Part shown: one piece after another, positions 23,796 to 32,957 of the stretch
Layout of the letters: every line of letters begins with the position of its first letter
Position numbering within the stretch: the stretch's first letter is position 1
Source: Treponema sp.
GTDB taxonomy: Bacteria; Spirochaetota; Spirochaetia; Treponematales; Treponemataceae
Reading direction: 5' to 3'
Length of the DNA: 54,622 bases
Assembly (NCBI GenBank): GCA_024402505.1
Contig: JAKSTP010000016.1
Location: 1 to 54,622, forward strand
Made by a program: the position numbers and the translations under genes
Notes under the pieces: model-generated
The model's database searches: none
Seen by the model: the letters and a program-made list of their open reading frames with translations, nothing else
Told to the model about the DNA's origin: nothing

Positions 23796-23832
23796 TTATC
23801 TGCATATAGACTTATAATTTATATGCAGATAA
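23796..23832. promoter_or_regulatory. Large inverted repeat at the fic promoter
   Basis: TTATCTGCATATA (23796-23808) and TATATGCAGATAA (23820-23832) are perfect 13-bp inverted repeats around an 11-nt centre (GACTTATAATT) containing a TATAAT box. A 10-bp direct repeat TATGCATAAA also occurs at 23778-23787 and again at the fic start codon (23843-23852). The site is placed to let a bound protein block the fic promoter. Confidence 0.7.
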
Positions 23833-23843
23833 ATGAGGTGTTT

Positions 23844-24890
23844 ATGCATAAATTTGACTATTCTTTTTTAGATAATGGAATGCTTCCTTCGGAGTTTGTA
23901 AATGTTACGGCTTCCATTTCTTCATTAAAAACTCTTGCTGCCTTCAGAAAAAATGACTTTCAGAAGATTTTTACAGAACTTGAATCTATTGCAAAAATTC
24001 AGTCTGTAAAGAATTCAAATGAAATTGAAGGTATTGTTACCAGCGATGAAAGAATTGCTCAAATCGTACAGCAGAATAGCGCCCCTCTTAATCACAATGA
24101 AATGGAAATCTCAGGGTATAGAGATGCCTTGAACCTGATTCATTCCGGTTATGAAAACATTCAGTTTAATGAAAATACAGTTTTGTCTTTGCATAGAACA
24201 TTGCTTTCATTAACAGATTATAGTTATGGTGGAACATATAAATCTGATGACAATGTAATTCTTGAAATAGATAGTCAGGGAAATAAAAAAGTTCGTTTTG
24301 CACCTGTTCCAGCAGAAGAAACTAAACTTGCAATGGAACAGTTGTTTATTGCTTTTATGGAAGCCTCATCAAATTCAAACATAAATAAGCTTTTATTAAT
24401 ACCATGTGTAATTCTTGATTTTTTGTGTATTCATCCTTTTAGAGATGGTAATGGAAGAATGTCTAGGCTTATTTCGCTTTTACTCTTATACAGAAATGGC
24501 TTTGATGTCGGTAAGTATATTTCTTTTGAAGAACAGATCAATAAAAATAAAAGCTGGTATTATCAGTCCTTAAAAGAATCGTCTGAAGGATGGCATGAAA
24601 GTCAGAATAATTATTTTCCATTCATGAAAAACTTTCTGAGTGTTCTGTATCAATGCTATCAGGAATTGGATAAACGTTTTGCAGTTGTTAATTCTAACAA
24701 AATAACTAAAACTGCAAGAATTGAAGCTACGGTAATGAATGCCCTTCTACCTGTTTCAAAGGCAGAAATTTGTCACTTACTGCCAGATATTAGTCCTACA
24801 ACCATAGAATCCGTTCTGGGGAAAATGATAAAAAGCGGGATTATAACTACAGTAGGTGCAGGTCGTGGAACAAAATATATTAAGTGTTAG
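23844..24890 (+). CDS. Fic-domain protein with C-terminal winged helix
   Basis: Fic proteins usually transfer AMP from ATP to a hydroxyl on a target protein. The active motif HPFRDGNGR (residues 197-205, catalytic His197) is complete. An autoinhibitory SxxxEG motif, SNEIEG (58-63), lies before the Fic core, so this is a self-inhibited class II enzyme. The C-terminal 65 residues look like a winged helix (VSKAEICHLLPDISPTTIESVLGKMIKSGIITTV shown in part by its spacing), suggesting DNA binding and autoregulation through the adjacent inverted repeat. The Shine-Dalgarno GAGGTG fixes ATG 23844. It opens an AT-rich accessory block also holding hsdR debris and McrBC. Confidence 0.9.
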   Translation: MHKFDYSFLDNGMLPSEFVNVTASISSLKTLAAFRKNDFQKIFTELESIAKIQSVKNSNEIEGIVTSDERIAQIVQQNSAPLNHNEMEISGYRDALNLIHSGYENIQFNENTVLSLHRTLLSLTDYSYGGTYKSDDNVILEIDSQGNKKVRFAPVPAEETKLAMEQLFIAFMEASSNSNINKLLLIPCVILDFLCIHPFRDGNGRMSRLISLLLLYRNGFDVGKYISFEEQINKNKSWYYQSLKESSEGWHESQNNYFPFMKNFLSVLYQCYQELDKRFAVVNSNKITKTARIEATVMNALLPVSKAEICHLLPDISPTTIESVLGKMIKSGIITTVGAGRGTKYIKC

Positions 24891-24906
24891 GGCAGGGAGA
24901 GATAAA

Positions 24907-25259
24907 ATGACAGCTAAATCAGCACATCCGGAAAAAGAAACTCAAAAACGCATAATCAAATTTTTTGAAAACGAGCTGAAGAAGTTTCTTCATATAAAGA
25001 AATGCTGGAAAAATATGCTTCCCTTGTAACAGATGTTGAAGAGCCGGAAAAAAATGATTTACATCCAAAATCAATTCGTTCTAGTAAAGCCCTTTGTGCA
25101 TTGTATGATAACTTTGCAGATGATAATGAAGAATATGCCCTAAAACTGCATGAGGCTGTTTTGAATAACAAACAGGACCATTTTAGAGGTGACTTAATCA
25201 AGGAACGTCAGGTAAAAGGCGGTATCTACAAAGTTGTAGAAAAGCAGGATGAATACTAA
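24907..25259 (+). pseudogene. hsdR: Remnant of type I restriction subunit hsdR (N- and C-terminal ends joined out of frame)
   Basis: A good Shine-Dalgarno (GGGAG) and ATG 24907 start a 40-codon frame, MTAKSAHPEKETQKRIIKFFENEL, resembling the N-terminal end of HsdR; that frame stops at 25029. A second frame, open from 24969 (AEEVSSYKEMLEKYASLV onwards, to 25259), resembles the HsdR C-terminus, with SSKALCALYDNF and HEAVLNNKQDHFRGD followed by IKERQVK. The middle of the gene (helicase and nuclease, roughly 900 residues) is missing and the junction is frameshifted. An M48/YgjP-type metallopeptidase, a common hsdR neighbour, follows and overlaps by one base. The HsdR assignment rests on resemblance from memory, so it is likely but not proven. 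Confidence 0.65.
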
Positions 25260-25960
25260 TGCAGATTACAGTTAGTGGAATTGATGTTCTTATAGAAAAA
25301 AAGAATATTAAAAATATGCATTTGTATGTAAAACCTCCTCTTGGAAAAGTTTCTGTTTCTGCACCAATGAATGTATCTGACAAATCTATAGAAAATTTTA
25401 TTAGGATTAATATCGGATGGATAAAAAAACAACAGGAAAAATATAGAAATCAGCCTAGAATGACAGCACGGCAGTATGTAAGTGGGGAAACTTATTACAT
25501 CTGGGGAAAGCAATATTTCTTGATTGTTAATGATTCGCAAAAACGATTTTTTAAAATTGATGGAAATAATATTTTACTTGGCTTTAGAAATACTACAATG
25601 GTTGATCAAAGAGAAAAATATGTTCGAGAGGAATTACGAAAAATTTTGAAAATACAACTAGACCGTCTAATTCCTAAATGGGAAGAAAAAACAAGTCTCT
25701 TTTGTGATTCCTACAATGTAAGGTATATGACCACAAAATGGGGATCTTGTAATTCTAAAGCAAGGCGTATATGGTTCAATCTCCAAATGGTTGAAAAACC
25801 AATACAATGTTTAGAGTATGTTATTCTTCATGAACTAGTTCATCTAAAAATTGCAAATCATGGACGTGAGTTTATGGAAATGATGAATAAATTTATGCCT
25901 GACTGGAAAGATATGAAGAAACTTCTTAATAATCAAATATTAGATAATTATGAGACATGA
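25259..25960 (+). CDS. YgjP-like M48/DUF45 zinc metallopeptidase
   Basis: The 233-residue protein has the YgjP/DUF45 (WLM-like) pattern: an N-terminal beta-rich part, TTKWGSCNSKARRIWFN (about 158-174) and the zinc site HELVH (191-195) with a further His201 in NHGREF. No signal peptide is present. In many genomes this family lies directly after hsdR of type I restriction systems. Here it follows an hsdR remnant by a one-base TAATG overlap and is itself intact. Its substrate is unknown; a link to restriction is contextual. Confidence 0.85.
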   Translation: MQITVSGIDVLIEKKNIKNMHLYVKPPLGKVSVSAPMNVSDKSIENFIRINIGWIKKQQEKYRNQPRMTARQYVSGETYYIWGKQYFLIVNDSQKRFFKIDGNNILLGFRNTTMVDQREKYVREELRKILKIQLDRLIPKWEEKTSLFCDSYNVRYMTTKWGSCNSKARRIWFNLQMVEKPIQCLEYVILHELVHLKIANHGREFMEMMNKFMPDWKDMKKLLNNQILDNYET

Positions 25961-26063
25961 TATATGTAATCGATTCAAGATAAGTTCTCATTTTATTGTT
26001 TTAAAAGAATTTTCCAAAAAGAACTGTATGCCGCGTAAAAAATGATGTAAAATAAACTATTAC

Positions 26064-26075
26064 AGACAATTGTCT
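26064..26075. promoter_or_regulatory. Perfect 12-bp palindrome upstream of the Pr6Pr gene
   Basis: AGACAATTGTCT lies 28 bases before the ATG at 26104, in the likely promoter or leader of the Pr6Pr-GH2 operon. It is a possible operator; no regulator is assigned. Confidence 0.4.
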
Positions 26076-26103
26076 AAAATACAGAGAAAATTGAGGTAAA
26101 ATC

Positions 26104-26772
26104 ATGAACGAAAACAAGCGGGTAAAGCTGATTGGAAGAATTGTTTGGGCAGTGGTTGCGCTGGTGGCAACGGTTTTTACACTGACTGATCATTTGGGAT
26201 TTTTAGGTGGTGATTACAGGCCGGTGGCTTTGTTTTTTACCAGCTGGTCGGTTTGGCTTGCAGCAATTGCGGCTGTTTTGTCACTTGTGTCCGTAATCAA
26301 AAATGATGAAAAAACACCTCAGTATGTTATTCTCATTAAGTTCTGTGCAATTATTATGATGATTGCAACCTTTGTTATTTCAGCCTTTGTTCTGCCAGAC
26401 AAAATCTGGAAAGCCGCTTACTGGACTCCAGGCAGCACATTCAAACACTTTCTGCTTCCAATCATCACTGTAGCAGATACAGTTATGTACGATGAAAAAG
26501 GTTCTTACAGAGTGTCATATCCTTTTGTATCACTTATTGTTCCTGCAGGTTTCTGGGCCGCTGTAATTACACGTTTCTGTCTTGCAAGAACAGCTAATGG
26601 AGGCGCTCTTCCAGCATCACTTTGGGACGCTTATTATCCTTACGGTTTTACAAATGTTGATAACGGTCATTCTCTGGCCGGCCTTATAAGACTTCTTGTA
26701 ATCATTATGTTTGCGCTTCTGGCCATTGGCTACGGCTTCTATTTCGCAAAAAAAGATTATAAAAGAAAGTAA
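26104..26772 (+). CDS. Pr6Pr/FAR-17a-like membrane protein, copy 1
   Basis: The 222-residue protein has six predicted membrane helices, with the conserved FKHFLLPIITVADTVMYD and YPFVSLIVPAGFWA segments of the Pr6Pr (FAR-17a/AIG1-like) family. No biochemical role is established for the bacterial members. A second member lies at 36946. The Shine-Dalgarno GAGGT lies 6 nt before the ATG. It ends 5 bases before the GH2 gene and shares its transcript. Confidence 0.8.
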   Translation: MNENKRVKLIGRIVWAVVALVATVFTLTDHLGFLGGDYRPVALFFTSWSVWLAAIAAVLSLVSVIKNDEKTPQYVILIKFCAIIMMIATFVISAFVLPDKIWKAAYWTPGSTFKHFLLPIITVADTVMYDEKGSYRVSYPFVSLIVPAGFWAAVITRFCLARTANGGALPASLWDAYYPYGFTNVDNGHSLAGLIRLLVIIMFALLAIGYGFYFAKKDYKRK

Positions 26773-26777
26773 TACTT

Positions 26778-29246
26778 ATGAAAAAAGAATTTCTGGACGA
26801 AAAATGGATTTTTAGACGGGGCCTTTTGGATTCCCTTGGTGCAATGGATTCAAATCCCGGTATGGTTGTAAATCTTCCTCATGATGGTGTTATCAGTCTT
26901 GCTGTTACAAAAGATGCACCTGCAGTTACGGATTCTGGTTATTTCCCAGGGGATGTTTGCAACTATACCAAAACCATTTTTATTCCTGCAGAATGGGAAA
27001 ACCAGAGTGTGGGCCTGAAATTCGATGGAGCTATGATGCACGCCGCTATTGATGTAAACGGTGCAAAAGTAGGTGAGCATCATTATGGTTATTCTCCATT
27101 TTATGTTGATATTTCCGATTATATTTATTTTGGAAAAGAAAACCGGATTACTGTGAATCTGAATACAGGAGTTCAGCCTAGCTGCCGATGGTATACTGGT
27201 TCCGGATTGTTCCGTGGAGTCTGTTTGTGTCACGGACCAAAAGTTCATATTGCTGATGATGGTGTATATCTTTTTACAAAAGAAATTTGTGAAGATAAAT
27301 CACTTGCCTTTATTGAAGCCCAGGTTGATGTAGAAAATCTTACCTTGGAAAACCATCTTGTAAAAGTGAACGTAATCTTATCAAAAGATGGAAAAACTGC
27401 TGCAGCTGGATGCCGGACTATTTTTGTAAATAAAGTGTCTTCTCAGACGGCAGTGCTTTCTTTTGCGGTGGAAAATCCGTTTTTGTGGGATTGTGATAAT
27501 CCTTCTCTTTATGATGTAAAAGTTACGGCAGTGGACACTGGCATCTACCGCACTCATTTTATAGAAGGTGAGAACAAACCTGTAGATGAAGTAGAAACGG
27601 TTTTTGGAATCAGGACAATTACTGTCGATGCTGTACGTGGACTTAGAATCAATGGAAAGACAACTAAACTCAAAGGTGGTTGTGTTCATCACGATAATGG
27701 GCTTCTTGGTGCTGTGAGTTTATATGAATGTGAAGCACGAAAAGTCCGTAAACTTAAGGAAGCTGGTTTCAATGCCATCCGAACTGCCCACAATCCTCCT
27801 TCTGCAGCCCTTGTTGCCGCATGTGACAGGGAAGGGCTTTATATTTTTGATGAGGCCTTTGATGCCTGGGGAATTGCCAAACGTACAGGTGATTACAGCC
27901 AGTATTTTTCAAAATATGCACTCAGTGATCTTGAGGCCTTTGTGCGCAGAGACAGAATCCATCCAAGTGTAATAATGTGGTCTATTGGAAATGAGATTCC
28001 TGAGCGGGGCGGATTGAATAACGGCTACACAGTTGCAACGGAACTTGCAATGCACATCAAAAAATTTGATAAAACCCGTCCTGTAAGCAACGGTATCTGT
28101 ACTCTTTGGGCTGGCCTTGACGATGAACTTGCCAAAAGCCAGAGCCAGAATCAGAATGCAGAAGATAAAATTGAAAATCTTTGGGAAACCGTAACTGAGC
28201 CTTTTACCAACGGTCTTGATGTTGCTGGATACAATTACATGGAAGATCAATACGAAAAGGATCATGAAATGTTTCCAGACAGAGTAATGCTTGGTTCCGA
28301 AAATTTTGCTCAGCAGATTGGGTACCGCTGGCCATTGGTAGAAAAACTTCCTTACGTAATTGGGGATTTTACATGGACAGCCTGGGACTATCTTGGTGAA
28401 GCTGGAATTGGAAAGGCACGTTATGTTACAGAAGATGATCCCCTTATAAAAAAAGGCAGCTGGTCTTTAATGCCACCAGGGGGATCACCATATCCCTGGC
28501 GTCTTGCCAATGATGGAGATTTTGATATTACCGGTGTCATGCTGGCTCAAGGCGCCTATCGAAGCGTTGTTTTCGGTAGCAATAAAACTCACTTGTATTC
28601 TTTCCATCCTTCTTATTTTGGAAAGATCGAAATGATGACCATGTGGGGCTTTCCAGATATTACAAAAAACTGGAATTTTACTGAATACGAAAACAAGATG
28701 GTTGAAGTGATTGCTTTTTCCAGAGCTGATGAAGTTGAACTTTATGTAAACGGAAGTCTTGTTGATAAAAAGCCTGTAAATCAGGAAAGACCTTATCCAA
28801 ATTCTGCCCGTTTTGAAATCAAATTTGTTCCCGGAACTGTTGAAGCCGTAAGTTATAAAGATGGAAAGGAAATCAGCCGTGATAAACTTGTAACTTCATC
28901 GTCTCCGGCAAAACTGAAGGTTTGTGCAGAAAAAACAGTTCTTTTGCCAGACGGTCATGATGTTGCTTACGTGAACATAGATATTCTTGATAAAGATGAC
29001 AATCTTGTAAATGATGCAAAAATTGACCTGGAAGCGGAATTGGATTGTGTTTGTGAAACCGCAGTTCTTTCTGCTTTTGGAACCGGAAATCCTGTTACAG
29101 AAGAAAATTACACAGATAATAAAACTACCACTTTCAGAGGACACGCTGTTGCAATTGTACGAAGCGGTTACAAAAGTGGCAGTGCCGTCCTGAAAATAAA
29201 ATCAGCAGCGTTAGGCGAAGTAAAAGTAGATTTTTCGATTAAATAA
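26778..29246 (+). CDS. Glycoside hydrolase family 2 (beta-galactosidase-like)
   Basis: This is an 822-residue cytoplasmic GH2 enzyme without signal peptide, cleaving beta-galactosides or related beta-glycosides. The N-terminal sugar-binding domain (LPHDGVIS, SCRWYTGSGLFRGV) leads to the catalytic barrel, with RTAHNPPS, acid/base Glu406 in WSIGNEIPE and nucleophile Glu508 in MLGSENFAQ. C-terminal Ig-like and DUF4982-type domains (MVEVIAFSRADEVELYVNG) follow. It is co-transcribed with the Pr6Pr gene. Substrate class (galactoside versus glucuronide or mannoside) cannot be settled from motifs alone. It sits inside a block otherwise rich in defence genes. Confidence 0.92.
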   Translation: MKKEFLDEKWIFRRGLLDSLGAMDSNPGMVVNLPHDGVISLAVTKDAPAVTDSGYFPGDVCNYTKTIFIPAEWENQSVGLKFDGAMMHAAIDVNGAKVGEHHYGYSPFYVDISDYIYFGKENRITVNLNTGVQPSCRWYTGSGLFRGVCLCHGPKVHIADDGVYLFTKEICEDKSLAFIEAQVDVENLTLENHLVKVNVILSKDGKTAAAGCRTIFVNKVSSQTAVLSFAVENPFLWDCDNPSLYDVKVTAVDTGIYRTHFIEGENKPVDEVETVFGIRTITVDAVRGLRINGKTTKLKGGCVHHDNGLLGAVSLYECEARKVRKLKEAGFNAIRTAHNPPSAALVAACDREGLYIFDEAFDAWGIAKRTGDYSQYFSKYALSDLEAFVRRDRIHPSVIMWSIGNEIPERGGLNNGYTVATELAMHIKKFDKTRPVSNGICTLWAGLDDELAKSQSQNQNAEDKIENLWETVTEPFTNGLDVAGYNYMEDQYEKDHEMFPDRVMLGSENFAQQIGYRWPLVEKLPYVIGDFTWTAWDYLGEAGIGKARYVTEDDPLIKKGSWSLMPPGGSPYPWRLANDGDFDITGVMLAQGAYRSVVFGSNKTHLYSFHPSYFGKIEMMTMWGFPDITKNWNFTEYENKMVEVIAFSRADEVELYVNGSLVDKKPVNQERPYPNSARFEIKFVPGTVEAVSYKDGKEISRDKLVTSSSPAKLKVCAEKTVLLPDGHDVAYVNIDILDKDDNLVNDAKIDLEAELDCVCETAVLSAFGTGNPVTEENYTDNKTTTFRGHAVAIVRSGYKSGSAVLKIKSAALGEVKVDFSIK

Positions 29247-29318
29247 GCGAGTTTCTTGCGCCGGTAATGGTGAGTATGATAGTGGAAAATTTAGAAATAT
29301 CTGGAGAAAAAAAAGATT

Positions 29319-31535
29319 ATGATTGATTTGAATGAGATATACCAAGAAAGATTAAAAATACAGAATTTGGAATACTCTACGGATTTTAAGGCTACTTCTA
29401 GTAGGTTTGCTAATATACTGGCAAATAATGAGGAATTAACTGACGATGATTTAGAATTATTAATACAGAGAAAAAGTAATGGAATTGCTAGCCTGGGACA
29501 AGGTGGATGTGTAGGTAATGATTTCCAAAATATCAAGAAAAGATGGCATGAAATATACGAAATAATCAAACGAGGTCGTTCACGTAGATTAACAGTTGAT
29601 GAATATGAAGAAATTCGAGGCATTATAAAAAATTGTTGTGCCAACACAGATAGAAAGATAATTGTAAATCGTATTTTATCTGCTTTTTTTCCAGAAGATT
29701 TATCTGCTACTAGTAATGAAGATGATTTTAAGATTATCACAGATGAATTAAAGAATATTAGTGATTATCCTGATATCGTGAATTGTTGGTTGAGTGATAA
29801 TTATAACTTTATTGATTATTGCAAAAGCAAAATAAATGTTAGCGCTGATTTACCATTGCCTGTTTTTTCATGGAGTTTAAGGGATTTTATAGTTAATGAA
29901 AAAAAATATTGGCTCTTATCGTGGAATGAAGATAAATGGTCATGGAATTTTCCTGAAGAAGATTGTGTATATTTAGAATGTGCTGCACGTACAAAAAAAG
30001 GATATGCTTTTGAGACAACTTGGAGATGTTCTAATACACATGCCAAAGCAGGAGATGATGCATATTTAATCAAAATAGGAAAATCTCCTAAAGGTATTAT
30101 CGCCCATGGTGTAATAACAAAAGACTCTTTTAAAGATACCGATGGTAAACAGAGAGTAGGCGTAAAATGGGATTTGATTAAGGATTACAAGTTAGAACAG
30201 ATTATACCATATGATGAACTTGTTAAAGAGTGCCCGGATCAAAGTTGGGCAAATATGGCATCTGGAATTCAAATTCAGACAAAATATATTAGCACAGTAG
30301 AAAACCTTTGGAATAAAATTAGAGGAGAAAAATCAATGGAATCAAATAAATACGTTTCGTTACTTAGAGAAAACCATAATATTATCCTTCACGGTGCACC
30401 AGGAACAGGGAAAACTCATCTCGCCAAGGAAATTGCAAAGGCAATGAATGATATTGGTGATACTGAATGTACAATACAAGGGTTCGAACATTTTATTTCA
30501 ATGCCTGATTTTTTGTATAAAAACGAAGAAACTAAAGATAATTCTTCTACGGTGCAGCGATATGAAAGTACTGCCGCAAAACTAAAAGAAGAGTATGGTT
30601 CTTTTGAGTACATTTCTGAAAATTCAGAAGTAATAAAATCTGCTATCTTAAGTAAACGCAAAGAGGAAAATGCATCTGGTTGGGGGGGAGATAATAAACA
30701 TATTGTTGTTGGACATATTAAAAAGTACGTTGACTATGTAAAAGAAAACCAAAGAACTTTGAATGAGTTAATCGGCTTCTGCCAGTTCCATCCAAGTTAT
30801 GATTACACTGATTTTGTTGAAGGATTGCGACCTAATGATAAAGGTTCGTTTGAACGAATAAATGGTGTATTCAAAGATTTCTGTGCAGCAGCAATTGAGA
30901 ATCAAAACAAGACTAAAACATTGAAAACGCCTAAGAACTACGTTTTCATAATCGATGAAATTAACCGTGGAGAACTTTCAAAAATCTTTGGAGAGCTTTT
31001 CTTCTCAATAGATCCAGGATATCGCGGACTTGATGGTAAATTGAAAACACAGTATCAGAACCTGATTGGTGAAGATGATGTTTTTGCTGACGGCTTCTAT
31101 GTTCCTGACAACGTTTACATTATCGGTACAATGAATGATATTGACCGCAGTGTTGAAAGTATGGACTTTGCAATGCGTCGCCGATTTACTTTTGTTGAAG
31201 TAACTGCAAAAGACAGCGCAGAAAATATGAGACTACCGCAGAATGTTAGAGATATTATGACGCGTGTTAATGATAAGATTTCTACAACTGAAGGACTTAA
31301 TAGTTCTTATCATATTGGTGGTTCATACTTCTTAAAAAACAATAAACCTGTAACTGAAGAAGCTGATTTAAAGACTCTTTGGGAATACAAGATTGGACCT
31401 TTAGTTTATGAATATCTTCGTGGCATGGATGAAGATGGTTCAAAATGTTCGAGAATCAAAAAAGCATATTTCGGTGAAAATGAAAGGTCAAATCAAACAG
31501 AACCTGAGAACAATGTATCAATTGAATCTAAATGA
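29319..31535 (+). CDS. mcrB: McrB-type GTPase/AAA+ with N-terminal EVE-like domain
   Basis: This is the motor subunit of a McrBC-type modification-dependent restriction system. The AAA+ core has Walker A GAPGTGKTH (from about residue 359), Walker B IIDEINRGE (about 544-552) and the MNDIDRSV and AMRRRF sensor and arginine segments. Residues about 190-320 (WNEDKWSWNF, YLIKIGKSPKGIIAHG) resemble an EVE/PUA-like reader of modified bases, in place of the E. coli McrB DNA-binding domain. Residues 1-180 are unrecognised. The Shine-Dalgarno GGAG precedes the ATG. The ATGA overlap with mcrC shows tight coupling. The AT-rich composition suggests acquisition. Confidence 0.9.
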   Translation: MIDLNEIYQERLKIQNLEYSTDFKATSSRFANILANNEELTDDDLELLIQRKSNGIASLGQGGCVGNDFQNIKKRWHEIYEIIKRGRSRRLTVDEYEEIRGIIKNCCANTDRKIIVNRILSAFFPEDLSATSNEDDFKIITDELKNISDYPDIVNCWLSDNYNFIDYCKSKINVSADLPLPVFSWSLRDFIVNEKKYWLLSWNEDKWSWNFPEEDCVYLECAARTKKGYAFETTWRCSNTHAKAGDDAYLIKIGKSPKGIIAHGVITKDSFKDTDGKQRVGVKWDLIKDYKLEQIIPYDELVKECPDQSWANMASGIQIQTKYISTVENLWNKIRGEKSMESNKYVSLLRENHNIILHGAPGTGKTHLAKEIAKAMNDIGDTECTIQGFEHFISMPDFLYKNEETKDNSSTVQRYESTAAKLKEEYGSFEYISENSEVIKSAILSKRKEENASGWGGDNKHIVVGHIKKYVDYVKENQRTLNELIGFCQFHPSYDYTDFVEGLRPNDKGSFERINGVFKDFCAAAIENQNKTKTLKTPKNYVFIIDEINRGELSKIFGELFFSIDPGYRGLDGKLKTQYQNLIGEDDVFADGFYVPDNVYIIGTMNDIDRSVESMDFAMRRRFTFVEVTAKDSAENMRLPQNVRDIMTRVNDKISTTEGLNSSYHIGGSYFLKNNKPVTEEADLKTLWEYKIGPLVYEYLRGMDEDGSKCSRIKKAYFGENERSNQTEPENNVSIESK

Positions 31536-32908
31536 GCCGAATAACAGTTACAGACAATACATATAATATAAAGATTCCTCTTCCCAAATATAACAAGGAT
31601 TTGACTAATCTTCAGATTATTAAAGATAAAACCATTTCCGAACTTCAAAAGGACCTGGGCATTCTTGTTTATCCTCCAAAGCTTGATGATACCAATGACA
31701 AAATCAAAAATCAGGTAATCTTCAATCTTAAAAAAGAAGAAGATTCGTTTGTGCTTGAAACCGGCAATATTATGGGCTTTATTGGCTGTAATGACACTGA
31801 ACTAAATATCTGCTCTCGCTTTACCCATAAAGTGAAAAAAGAACAAACAGATAAATATGAGACTTCAGAAGAAAATGATTTCTTTCTTCACTATATGCTC
31901 GCCAAAGTTTGTCATTTTAATCTTACTACTTTGGAGAGTTCCAGAACGCCCGACAAGATTTTTGACTTTCTTCCATTCTTGTTTCCTCAGTATCTTATAG
32001 CTGCATTGAATCAGGGACTCTACAAAGAATATCAGACTCATGAATACAATGATTCAAATGTGCGTGGAGTAGTGGATATCAATCGTCATATCAGACTGAA
32101 TATTCCGCCAAATGGAAAGGTTGCCTATCATACCCGTGAATACAGTTTTGACAATCCTATTACTGAACTTGTACGGCATACAATTGAATATATGCGAGCA
32201 AATGAAGTATTTAAACATATTCTTTCCCGTAATGAAGAAACCAAAGCTGCTGTTTCAAAGATCGACTATGCTACACCAAAGTACAATCGCATGGAACGAA
32301 ACAGGATTCTTTCCAAAACTGCAAAGGCAATCCGTTCTCCATATTATTACAAGTACCGTGATCTGCAGAAAATATGCAGAATGATTCTTTTGCGGGAAAA
32401 AATCAGATATGATTCAAGCAGTAATAAAATCTACGGTATTCTCTTTGACGGGGCCTGGCTTTGGGAAGAGTATCTGGCCACAATGCTTATGAAAAAAGGT
32501 TATGAGCATCCACGGAATAAAAATCAGTCCGGTGGCTATAGACCCTTGCGTGGAAAAAATGACCATTCTGCGGCAGGACTGTTTATTCCTGATTTTTATA
32601 GGCCTTCAAAAACTTTGGACGGAAGCCTTTGTGCAAGCTGTATACTGGATGCAAAATATAAAGTATTTGACTTCAATAACCCTCCGGCTGATGATCTTGC
32701 ACAGATGATTGCCTATATGCATACCCTAAAATGTGAAAAAGGGTACTTTGTGTTTCCTTCAAAAAAAGGCGATGGAAACCGTGACTGGAATATTATAGGC
32801 CTTGGAGGTGAACTTGGTGTAAGAGGATTGTACATACCCCAAGATGCCCAAAGCCATGAAGAATTTATAACCGAAATTGAAAAGTCCGAAAAAATGTTCT
32901 TGATTTGA
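31532..32908 (+). CDS. mcrC: McrC nuclease subunit of McrBC
   Basis: McrC supplies the nuclease and stimulates McrB. The 458-residue protein has an N-terminal beta-rich part and a C-terminal PD-(D/E)xK nuclease core: Glu in AWLWEEYLAT, Asp354 in FIPDFYRP and Asp373-x-Lys375 in ILDAKYK. Its ATG overlaps the mcrB stop (ATGA), so translation is coupled. It is convergent with the aldo/keto reductase gene, 49 bases away, and no clear terminator is visible between them. Confidence 0.92.
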   Translation: MSRITVTDNTYNIKIPLPKYNKDLTNLQIIKDKTISELQKDLGILVYPPKLDDTNDKIKNQVIFNLKKEEDSFVLETGNIMGFIGCNDTELNICSRFTHKVKKEQTDKYETSEENDFFLHYMLAKVCHFNLTTLESSRTPDKIFDFLPFLFPQYLIAALNQGLYKEYQTHEYNDSNVRGVVDINRHIRLNIPPNGKVAYHTREYSFDNPITELVRHTIEYMRANEVFKHILSRNEETKAAVSKIDYATPKYNRMERNRILSKTAKAIRSPYYYKYRDLQKICRMILLREKIRYDSSSNKIYGILFDGAWLWEEYLATMLMKKGYEHPRNKNQSGGYRPLRGKNDHSAAGLFIPDFYRPSKTLDGSLCASCILDAKYKVFDFNNPPADDLAQMIAYMHTLKCEKGYFVFPSKKGDGNRDWNIIGLGGELGVRGLYIPQDAQSHEEFITEIEKSEKMFLI

Positions 32909-32957
32909 TTCTTTTCTAAAAATCAACGTCCCAGTTTTTTCAGTTTTTCTGAGAAAC

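Noticed and set aside
29291..29740. Antisense open frame under mcrB and many similar frames elsewhere
   Set aside because: They are shadows of well-supported genes on the other strand, with no ribosome-binding site or family similarity.
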